Source: Blastobasis lacticolella
Lineage: Eukaryota; Arthropoda; Insecta; Lepidoptera; Blastobasidae
Assembly: GCA_905147135.1 (NCBI GenBank)
Contig: LR990039.1
Coordinates: 34,593,708 to 34,657,707 of the forward strand
Length of the DNA stretch: 64,000 nucleotides
Reading direction: 5' to 3'
A model generated the notes under the pieces. The model was not told where the DNA came from. It saw nothing but the letters and a program-made list of their open reading frames with translations, and made no database searches. The translations under genes were made by a program, and so were the position numbers. Shown here in pieces: positions 56,440 through 64,000 of this stretch; positions within the stretch are counted from its first letter, which is position 1; each line of letters begins with the position of its first letter.

Positions 56440-57070
56440 CGACTTCTAGTATTTTCTCTGTTTCCTCGTAGGATTTACCTTTTAACCAAGGCGTTGGGGT
56501 AGCCTCGTATTCCCAGGATTTAAAGTCAGGAAGAAAGAATTGTAATAGTATTTTATATACCTATTATTTTTTCTAGTATTTTTGATATAGATGGCAGTGG
56601 GGTGATGGGTTGGCAGTTATTGAAATGGCTTTTGTCTCCTTTTCTGTGAATGGGCTTAATTAGAACTATTTTTTAAGTTTTAGCGAAAACTCCGGTCGAA
56701 AGGCAAAGTTTAAATATGTGGGTGTTAGGCGCAATTAGATGTCTCTTTATGCACTTTAATAAAAGAACAGGGAATGTTGTTAATACCACTAGCAAAGTCA
56801 TTTCTTAAAGTCATTACTTGATAATTTCCATTTCGTTTTCGTCGATGTCCATTAATGCGAAAAGGTCTAGTTAGGGAATTTGAGTTGTAGTGCTTGTCGG
56901 TTGTGGACTGGCTATTTACCTTTATTTTTTCTGCTAGAATCTTGCTGCTAAAATCTGCTAGTATTGGGACTAGCGAAAAAGTCGTTGGCTGAGTTGACGT
57001 TCTGCATTACAATAGCGGAGTCAGCAATTAGTCCTCGCGCCGATGTTGTAGTTTTATAAGTGTTTATGTT
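56440..57070 (-). pseudogene. Jockey/I-type LINE, RT N-terminal region
   Basis: Minus strand reads SKILAEKIKVNSQST, then NYQVMTLRNDFASGINNIPC, SFIKVHKETSNCA and, in shifted frames, PHIQTLPFDRSF and AHSQKRRQKPFQ...LPTHHP. This corresponds to the 'LKNDxAxGIDNIPxSFIK ... RPI' part of LINE ORF2. Heavily broken. Confidence 0.6.
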
Positions 57071-57124
57071 TTTAATGGCTTGCCATAACCTGTATAATGC
57101 GTACGACTAAGTAATTTAGCTGAT

Positions 57125-57235
57125 CATTATAATCTGGACGCCTTCAAGGCTAGAGTCAATAGGCTGCTCCTAGATAGGCATGCTCCATCTTCGGCCGCAT
57201 CGTCACTTACCACCAGATGAGTGACAAATAAAAAA
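57125..57235 (+). repeat. LINE 3' end (DHYNLDAFKARVNRLLLDRH)
   Basis: Plus-strand reading DHYNLDAFKARVNRLLLDRH, then APSSAASSLTTR and a stop, is the last ORF2 segment of the family at 14690. A short 3' UTR follows with 'aataaaaaaag'. Confidence 0.7.
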
Positions 57236-57429
57236 AGGTAATCTGGTGGCTCTGAGATCAGTCTGTGCCCGACGCGCCAACACTGAAGCCGTCGTCAAAA
57301 CCACCGTAGGCCACACTTTAACCCCTTCCCGATTACTGTCGGTGTTCACCAGTGTTCTATCCTGAGCCCTTACTTGTTCTGCCAGCTGAAATTTTTGTAT
57401 ATTTTAATTCAAGAGTCTTATGGAATACG

Positions 57430-57600
57430 CTAAAATAAGCTTAGGCAGGAGGAAGAGATGCCGCGGGAGGCCTAGGAAGCGATGGCTTGCGAGAGCCAAT
57501 AAATAGCTTACGACGTGAGGATGCTGAAAATTGGGCGAAGTGGAGAAAGAAACGTAGGAAGCCGGGATTGGGATAGATATACTTTGTTTGTCTATTCTGA
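57430..57600 (+). pseudogene. LINE C-terminal scrap (RGRPRKRWL)
   Basis: Plus strand reads RGRPRKRWL, then broken frames equivalent to [18 protein letters not shown]. It parallels the fragment at 30385-30570. The minus-strand open frame at 57441-57683 is a shadow. Confidence 0.5.
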
Positions 57601-57949
57601 TAAATAGTGTTCGGTCCGGCCCTGCTGTACCTATTTATAATAAAATTAACTCGAGACAATTCACGCGAGCGCAGCAAGCTCAAAATATTTGGAATGTGGC
57701 TCCTAAAAACTTATGGGATTAAATAGATAGTCTAGATATACATACCCCATGCTTCACAAATTTTATTTGCAGGTACCAAAGCCATCATTCCAGCAACCAC
57801 CCTTTTATCAAATCGCATTTTTCTCCACTTTTCCACATTTAAAAAGGCGAAGATTGTCACAGCTGTAGCAAGTGGAACAATATGGTCTCTACCTACATCT
57901 ACCCCTACGTGTAGGGGGCGTGGCGTTGCTCATCCACGAATATATTGTG

Positions 57950-58107
57950 ACGCTACCGTACTGGGCTGTACCTATGGTTGTACGGAGACTCAAGTGCAGC
58001 CTCATTATTGTAATTTAATTTGGCGACCTTGCACGGGGCGGCGCGACCCGGCAGTTACCCACCCGCAGCCGCGCCGGCTTACCGCGCCACCACCGTAAAA
58101 CACCAAT
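57950..58107 (+). promoter_or_regulatory. GC/CpG-rich stretch upstream of candidate gene
   Basis: 'cacggggcggcgcgacccgg' and 'gccgcgccggcttaccgcgcc' lie just 5' of the ATG at 58108, in AT-rich surroundings. It is likely 5' UTR/promoter if that gene start is right. The TTTGGCGACC start also loosely recalls a retrotransposon leader. Confidence 0.3.
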
Positions 58108-58159
58108 ATGACTTCTACGGCGATAGAATTACGACTCTCTGTTATCTTAATCTTTTCCG
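58108..58159 (+). CDS. candidate gene exon 1 (signal peptide)
   Basis: ATG in the context CACCAATATGA, 17 codons, donor TTTTCCG|GTAAGT (strong), phase 1. Hydrophobic LRLSVILIFS core. Confidence 0.4.
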
Positions 58160-61100
58160 GTAAGTTTGTTCTAGTTGGCGATTGAATAATATATTGACTT
58201 ACGTGGTCTTAATTTGTAAATAAAAATGTGATTTTATGTTTTGGTTTTGCTCGTTGACTTTTTATTATTAAATCCTAATGTTCAAAAATTATGTAATTTA
58301 TTTATTACGGTGGTGAAAATATTAATCGCGCCTTGGTGATTACGCCAACCTCTTTAAGTTGCAAGTGTCGTACATAGCAATAGCTATCCACCAATATTCT
58401 GATCAGCTCGGGCCTTAGTAGGCCTGAAAGCGGACCGCAGCATGTTGTGTATAACGGTCTCTAACCTGCCCGCTGAGCATGGAGGGAGTAGAGCAAACTT
58501 CATTATTGTGGATGAGGCCGAACCCAGCAGTGAACTCTTGTGATTATCGTTATTTATTTGTGCGATCTGTCCTCTTGCCTCTTAAGAATACAAGGTGGCA
58601 AACAAGGCTTAACAAATTTCATAATTCTACCTAGAAGTTCAGGAACTTTACGTATTTATTTTGTATATTATCGTTTATCAATGTTTGTTTGCGAAATTTC
58701 ATAAAATATGTACCAGGTATTTTTATTTATTTATTTATTTCACAGTTTTACAGCAATCACATTGCGTGTGACAAAAAAGATATTCACCTAACGTTTCACA
58801 ATAACTGACATAACTTTAAATATATAATCAGTCGAAAACTAAATTATATTTATTCGATATAAATATTCGTAAAATACACAACAAAATTCCAGTTTTTATG
58901 ATATCTAAACATAGTTAAAGTATACATACCATGTGTAGATATCGCAATTAAATGCTACTAATGTAAATTAACATTAAAATTTCTACCAAAATATAATAAA
59001 TTATGATTAATATGTCAAATAGAACCATGAAGAAATGACATGTTAAACAAATATATATTATATCAATTATATGTCAAATAAAATCGTTAAAATTTATAAT
59101 ATTTTAATTAATAGTATGTATTGCAACTGTAAATATTTGTGTATTTTAAAATAAAAGTTAACACAATTTAATTAATTCAATCATCAATTTAAATTAACGC
59201 AAGTAGTTATTTCTTCCCTGCACTGTGATCATCGAGGTAATCTTGTATTTGATAATTTGGTTTTATAATTAGTAGCTGTTTTACACGTTCCGCGTAACTA
59301 CTGTGTACCATACTGCTCTAAGGTATGGTTGCTCGAAATTTGGTTAGGGTAACTATACGGTTAAGTTATGGTTAAAGTAAACCGACAGCTATATTTGAGT
59401 TGCGTGTGTAGCAGTGGATACTGAGCTCTCGAAAGAGAAGATTGCCAACCATTCACTTTTAACTGAAGTTAAAATTAATAATAGTTATTTTTTAAAGTTT
59501 AGATACTAATTGCTGGGGTCACTCAGGCACCTTTATCGTTGCAATGTCTAGAGATAATCTTACACACTGACGAGCTAAAATTACTAGGCCACTTACATAA
59601 ACGACGATATTTCATAAAATAGCTTCATGTACAAAAAGTTCAAATATTAAAAAGAGTTGAATGTGATGAACTGTCATGGGTTGTTTAAGAAATTGTACGT
59701 TATGTAATGTAACGTTTATGTAATGGACATAATTCTTTTCGCTCGTCAATTTATTTCGTTACATTATTAAGAACTAATAAAACCATTTAGTTCGTAGTAG
59801 TAGTACGTAGTAGGACATACGAGTATTGACTAGGTACCTACTTATATGTATAATAGTTAAATATCGAGAGAGTGAACACCGTTTTTGTTTATTTGAACCA
59901 CGTGAGGGTTTCCTCGATAGGTCACACGTTGGTCTTTTCCCAATAGTCGTACAGTCTGAATGTTATTATCGTTATTGACGATCACTGATGGAAAGCGATC
60001 ACCCGGGGAGTCGCGTCTTTGTTGCCGGAGTTGGAATATGTTCAGGCTCGTTCTCTAAGTTTCAAATTTTCAATGTCGTAACGGTGTACGGTGTATAATA
60101 AAATAACCTACACCTGTCGCTTGTCATCGATAAAACCGGGTTTGCACACAGTAAGTAAATAAAGTCGATGGCGTAGTGGTTAAAAGTCCGACTCGTAAGC
60201 GAGCGTAAGGTACCGGGTTCGTTTGCCGCCATGTACCAATGACTCTTGTCTGAGTTATGTACTGTAGCACTGCTTGCTATATTGAGTTTAAAGTAACCTA
60301 ACCTAAGGCCTGCATGAGCACACACGCTACAGTACACAGCACAACGCACGCATAAGAGTACAACCAACCGAGATATTAACGCGAACATCATAATCTTTTA
60401 ATGAATAAATGTATGTCGCAAATCATAAAAGTACCTATCTATAAAATGAAAATATTACTTGTCATTACTTTGTTGATGCACTAAGTACCCTTGCAGACAC
60501 GACATCTAGCGTGGAATTCGTTATGTCGTTAGTTATAAGTAGAGGCATTGTTTCAAGGTAGGTACGATGGCCAACATTTTAAACATGTTTATAGAAAAAT
60601 ACTGGTTAAACGATCGGTTTAGGTGCCTCATTGCATAAGTTCATTGATAGTGTTCGGCGGGCGTCCCTGGCGCGCATTCAAAGGTTGTTCACATAATTAT
60701 GAGACGTAATCGTCGATTTTCACAATGTAAACAGCATTACAGTAATGAGACGATTAATAATGCTATATCAAGTATTCCATTGATGACTTAGAGGCTTATT
60801 TATAATTTGAAAGGAATCTATTTAATGAAATTACCTGCAATGGTCACATAATTGTGGATGACGCATAAAATTAATTTATTTTGAATTATTTACTAGAGTA
60901 GTTTCGGGGTTGTGGAATACGTCTATTGTTTGTGAATAGTGTTGCGCAGGTATTGAGAGATTTGCTAGATACTAGCTTTTGTCCGCGACTTCGTCCGCTT
61001 GGTAATAGTTTTTAGGGCATTTTAAAAGAAAGCTAGTACTAAGTATGGACAATTGGATGGAACCCCATCAAACTCCATTCGGCGCCATTTCTATATTTCT

Positions 61101-64000
61101 GATAGTTTAGCTGGTCTATTATGGTGCCACATCAGGTGTTCCAGTCTCCAAAATCGTTTAGCGGCACTACAAAAATAGTTTTATGCACATCCGACCACTG
61201 GAGGTACTCCATATATTAGCATGTACAAACAGACAAACAACCAGACACTTTATTAATTTTTTTATACCATTATTAAAAAGAATCTTATTCTATTACTATT
61301 TCTTTATCGCTCTAAATTTTGTTTTGTACCTATGTACAATGTACAGACACACTTTTTTTAATATATGTATAAATAGATAAATAATCGATAAAACAAAATT
61401 AAAGGAACGCAGATCAATTTTGATAGTGTTTTATTATAAGAATTACCGTTAGTACCTACCGTTAAACTCTTGCTCCTAATGTTTTAAAAGTTGAATATTA
61501 CATCCTCATGTGTATTATTGTTATTAGTAACTGTTGGACTCGGCGCGACTTCGTTCGCGTACACCTGCTTTACCCTTTTTTTTTCTTGCTTATAAGCCTT
61601 CGTCTTGAACACTCTATCTATTGTTGAAAACCGCATTAAAATCCGTTGCGAAGTTTAAAAGCGTACACACATAGAGACAGACGGCGGGAAGCAACTTTGT
61701 TTTATACTATTACTAGCTGACCGGGCGAACATTGTTCCGCCTTAGAGGCAAGAAATGAGCAGATTTTAGATTTTATTAATTTCAATCCTTTATAAAAAAT
61801 CAAGTATTTTAATGATTCTTTGTGGGCCATGTATTTTGGTGCATGCGTTGCACTCTTCAGTGAAGCACCTTGTGATAGTTGCCCGATCAGGCACGTCTAT
61901 TAGTTGGTTGACCCAGATTGAAACGGCCGGGTCGTCCAGGTGTACGAGCACCTCGTCCTGCGGGAAGCGTCGTTGCTTATCAAATGGTGCTACGCGCGCG
62001 ATCGCGGTGTCACTAGCGCGCAGTCTGTCACGGCTGGCTTTAACTGAAAACTGCACCGCTTTAAATGTGATGACGAAGTTGAGCAGGTCGTCGTGTTTCA
62101 CGAACTGCTGTCTGCTGAGTAGTATTTGGGAGGCTGACCGGGGTGAATAGGACATCGCGCCACGCTGCCGTTCCACCGGAACGAGTACCGGGCCGAATAG
62201 CAACTCTGGCGGCGCTGGCGATGTTATTGTTGTCACAGATGGTGGGGATCCACCTGTGGTCGTCAAACGCTCGTCAGAACACTGCACGAACTGTGCTTTT
62301 GCGAGCACTTGTAGGTGGTGTATTTTATGGACTTTACTGAATTGCAATACTCCATTCTTTTCACTTTTGTTGTAATAGTTCGACCGTTATCATCGGGTGA
62401 TCGACGCCGATACAGTGGATAAGCATCGTTGCCAGTGACGGTCTCCGCCGTTAATTTTCGTGGATATCGTTTGGAACACTTGCCGTCGACCATGCAAGGT
62501 GATTGGGGATTGATGGCGCCACACGGTCCATGAATCATATTCGTATTTACAAAATCACCCTAAAAAAAGTATAAAAAGTATCCTATGTCCGTCTCCTGGT
62601 TCTAAGTTACCTCCCCACCAATTTTCAGCCAAATCGGTTCAGGCGTTCTTGAGTTATAAATTGTGTAACTAACACGACTTTCTTTTACATATATGTAGAT
62701 TAGTAATTTTTCATGTGTATTAGCGGTTTTCAAATGACGAAGGATATAGGCTGCCGTTTGGCCCAATGCCATGCGAACGCAGAATACAAAGACTCATTAT
62801 CAATCTATTTTCAAGCTCTAAGTTGCTGCTGCGGCCAAAGAGATGCGTCCCTTCCCCTGTCTCCTGTGAGCTTTCAACAAATTCAACGGACCAAGATGGC
62901 AGGTAATTCATATATCTGGGGCTCGAGTTTGCTAATTTTTTAACACACATGCTACTGCATTGATATCAATAATAATTGAGTTCGATTACGGTTCCATAAA
63001 CCAAAAATCAAAATATATTCCAAAAACAACTTGTATCGATAGATTAGATTACTTTATTTATCATTGAAATTTACATTACACTATAATACAATTCATATCA
63101 TCACAATTTATCTTGCTTATAGCATGTCACAAATATATCGTCACAAACATTAATAATTATATAATAGAGGCGTAATGGAATGGAATGGATTCAGATGAAT
63201 AGTTTTAATGTTGCCTTCTAAATTCCTACTGAGATCTAGTTGAGATTTAAATGAGCCCTCTGTAAATTAGCAGACTTGTGGCCCTGTACAAACAGTGACT
63301 CGAAGGTATCAATTTGTGTGCGTACTAATAACCATGTTGTGGTTTAATTTGTCATTTCAGTGCCCGCTGGCAGGTCGGCCAAGTTGTATGATGTAGTGTT
63401 ACGGCATTATGGGTAAGACTGTACTTGTATTTAACGTGGTTAGTGTAGTGATCAGTAGGAAAACGTCTCCAAAGTTCCGTTCCGTTTTTGGAAACTTTGT
63501 TTTTGATATACTAATAGCCATCATACTTACTAAAAATTTAATTTTTGTTTCACGAAGAGAGTTTTATTTGATTGTTAACGTCATTTAGATTATAAAATAA
63601 GAGATCGCAGATGCGCGCATAGATTTCCTGGTGGCTGATATTTTTTTGGTTCAATCTTTATAATGCGTACGGGTAAGGAATGGAACACGTTGCCTGCGAG
63701 TGTGTCCCCTGATTATTAAATCCTGGACGCCGTCAAGGCTAGAGTGAATAGGCTGTTCCTAGACAGGCATGCTCCATCTTCGTAAGATGTAAGATGGCGG
63801 TCAATTGCCTGACTAGCCTAATAAAAACAAAATGGCCGTGAATTTGCTGTATGCATTTGGTGGAGGTCTGAATGCCAGGCGTTGTGTTGTTATGGTTGGC
63901 AGCAATAGCAGCACTCCCACGTCGTCGCACCGGCTGGGCGGCGCCGCGCAGCTGCTCGAAGACAAGTTCTTTGGGATGCAGAAACCCACCGTGGTCTACG
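58108..64000 (+). CDS. candidate secreted protein gene, first three exons, runs off window
   Basis: Exons 58108-58159, 63361-63412 and 63903-64000 (edge) join with matching phases to a reading that starts MTSTAIELRLSVILIFS (signal-peptide-like). It continues VPAGRSAKLYDVVLRHYG, then NSSTPTSSHRLGGAAQLLED and KFFGMQKPTVVY. The ATG lies just after a CpG-rich stretch that could be the promoter. The KPTVVY end, before a presumed His-Gly segment, recalls secreted lipases, but this is a weak guess. Intron 1 (about 5.2 kb) contains a SINE and a Helitron, intron 2 a LINE end. Exons 2 and 3 look convincing as exons. That exon 1 belongs to them rests only on phase and composition. Confidence 0.5.
58160..60160. 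other. intronic/intergenic AT-rich DNA
   Basis: A (TTTA)n run at about 58725-58740 may end a minus-strand retroposon. No exon recognised. Confidence 0.35.
60163..60270 (+). repeat. tRNA-derived SINE
   Basis: 'gatggcgtagtggttaaaag' (A-box region), 'actcgtaagcgag', a degenerate B box (GGGTTCGTTTGCC), then 'gccatgtaccaatgactctt' and 'gtctgagttatgtactg'. Same family as 11979 and 10981. Confidence 0.75.
60974..61130 (-). repeat. Helitron-type 3' end (inverse)
   Basis: ACTAG followed by 'cttttgtccgcgacttcgtc' is the inverse of a rolling-circle 3' terminus ending CTAG before T. The 5' end of this copy was not located. Confidence 0.4.
61545..61712 (+). repeat. RTE-type 3' tail
   Basis: 'cgcgacttcgttcgcgtaca' is followed by 'accgcattaaaatccgttgc', 'aagcgtacacacatagagac' and 'ttgttttatactattactag', the usual end of such tails. 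A Helitron sits directly after it. Confidence 0.55.
61713..62699 (-). mobile_element. Helitron with Rep-like fragment and unidentified ORF
   Basis: The minus strand starts TC after A (62699) and ends CTAG before T (61713). Just inside is a GGCGGAAC/GTTCGCC hairpin with one bulged base. ORF 62263-62538 begins MIHGPCGAINPQSPCMVDGK, then CSKRYPRKLTAETVTGNDAY and PLYRRRSPDDNG. This matches a conserved block of Helitron Rep/helicase proteins. After KVKR the match stops and unrelated sequence begins. ORF 61790-62347 is 185 residues of unknown origin. Confidence 0.8.
61790..62347 (-). CDS. 185-codon ORF of unknown origin inside the Helitron
   Basis: Open over its whole length with balanced codon use. 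It contains QQFVKHDDLLNFVITFKAVQ, then KASRDRLRASDTAIARV, RRFPQDEVLVHLDDPAVSIW and ITRCFTEECNACTKIHG. I do not recognise it as part of Helitron Rep or helicase. The element may have captured part of another gene or retroelement. An overlapping plus-strand frame is shorter and less protein-like. Confidence 0.35.
   Translation of the reverse strand: MQFSKVHKIHHLQVLAKAQFVQCSDERLTTTGGSPPSVTTITSPAPPELLFGPVLVPVERQRGAMSYSPRSASQILLSRQQFVKHDDLLNFVITFKAVQFSVKASRDRLRASDTAIARVAPFDKQRRFPQDEVLVHLDDPAVSIWVNQLIDVPDRATITRCFTEECNACTKIHGPQRIIKILDFL
62701..63360. other. intron of candidate gene, unassigned
   Basis: Two overlapping 76-codon open frames on opposite strands (62713-62950) are not recognised. 'actttatttatcattgaaatttacatt' near 63050 may be a retroposon tail. 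Confidence 0.3.
63361..63412 (+). CDS. candidate gene exon 2
   Basis: Strong acceptor TTGTCATTTCAG|TGCCCG and donor TTATGG|GTAAGA. Reads PAGRSAKLYDVVLRHY and ends with two bases of Gly. Confidence 0.6.
63660..63810 (+). repeat. LINE 3' end in intron 2 of the candidate gene
   Basis: Plus strand reads EWNTLPASVSP, then a broken LDAVKARVNRLFLDRHAPSS, the same ORF2 terminus as 57125. 'gatggcggtcaattgcctgac' follows as the 3' UTR. Confidence 0.65.
63903..64000 (+). CDS. candidate gene exon 3 (cut by window edge)
   Basis: Acceptor GTTGGCAG|CAATAG, with two further AGs 6 and 9 bases on, all keeping the frame. GC-rich coding sequence NSSTPTSSHRLGGAAQLLED, then KFFGMQKPTVVY, is open to the end of the window. 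Confidence 0.65.

Noticed and set aside
57950..58160. LTR and primer-binding site of a retrovirus-like element
   Set aside because: TTTGGCGACC recalls such a leader, but no LTR copy and no gag follow; a gene start explains the ATG and strong donor better.
1..64000. CRISPR arrays, operons, phage or plasmid features
   Set aside because: No spaced short repeats, Shine-Dalgarno-led gene runs or integrase-att structure; spliced genes show animal nuclear DNA.

Overview
The window is animal nuclear DNA, most likely from a moth or butterfly. Genes are split by GT-AG introns. The intergenic space is AT-rich and full of broken retrotransposons. Several repeats have the look of families common in Lepidoptera: Helitron-type ends (5' TC, 3' hairpin, CTAG before T), RTE tails with the 'cgggaataatgtagct' motif, CR1/Jockey-type reverse-transcriptase ends, and a tRNA-derived SINE. 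The species assignment is inference from repeats and intron structure; I could not run a search.

Three host genes can be supported. (1) On the minus strand at 18653-20967 is a complete five-exon gene for a 493-residue SLC22/organic-cation-type transporter. (2) On the plus strand, five exons between 21698 and 32995 encode the C-terminal 209 residues of the BSD-domain synapse-associated protein Sap47 (SYAP1 family). Its first exons are not visible here, so the transporter may lie nested inside a long Sap47 5' intron. A possible alternative last exon sits at 27817-27935. (3) On the plus strand, starting at 58108 and running off the right edge, a three-exon candidate gene begins with a signal-peptide-like segment and is phase-consistent at both junctions; a secreted lipase-like protein is one guess.

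Everything else recognisable is mobile DNA. From the left: an internally deleted mariner (465-977), RTE and LINE tails, minisatellite, SINE and Helitron pieces (8.7-13.5 kb), two compact inverted-repeat MITEs and LINE remnants (14.4-16.3 kb), a Gypsy fragment (16.5-17.5 kb) and a perfect 20-bp hairpin (17.9 kb). Two MITEs lie in Sap47 introns (25.1 and 26.2 kb).

From 33.9 to 57.6 kb is a graveyard of nested elements. It holds a TA-flanked mariner, a gag-protease-RT-RNaseH-integrase Gypsy ruin, several CR1/Jockey-like LINE ends, and a remarkably well-preserved Mutator-like (MULE) element with a FLYWCH-type exon, 8-bp target duplication and about 74-bp inverted ends (43713-45653). It also holds a four-unit satellite, a LINE split by a DNA transposon with mirror-image ~138-bp subterminal repeats (48149-49815), a second LINE end and another Gypsy fragment.

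The right end carries a SINE, a Helitron (61713-62699) that joins a Rep-like N-terminal piece to an unrelated unidentified ORF, and the first exons of the third gene.

The strongest candidates for something little described are the MULE with its palindromic motif-clustered ends, the transposon with mirrored subterminal repeats and a spliced acidic-tail gene remnant, and the Helitron with a possibly captured segment. I found no CRISPR array, operon or other prokaryotic system.
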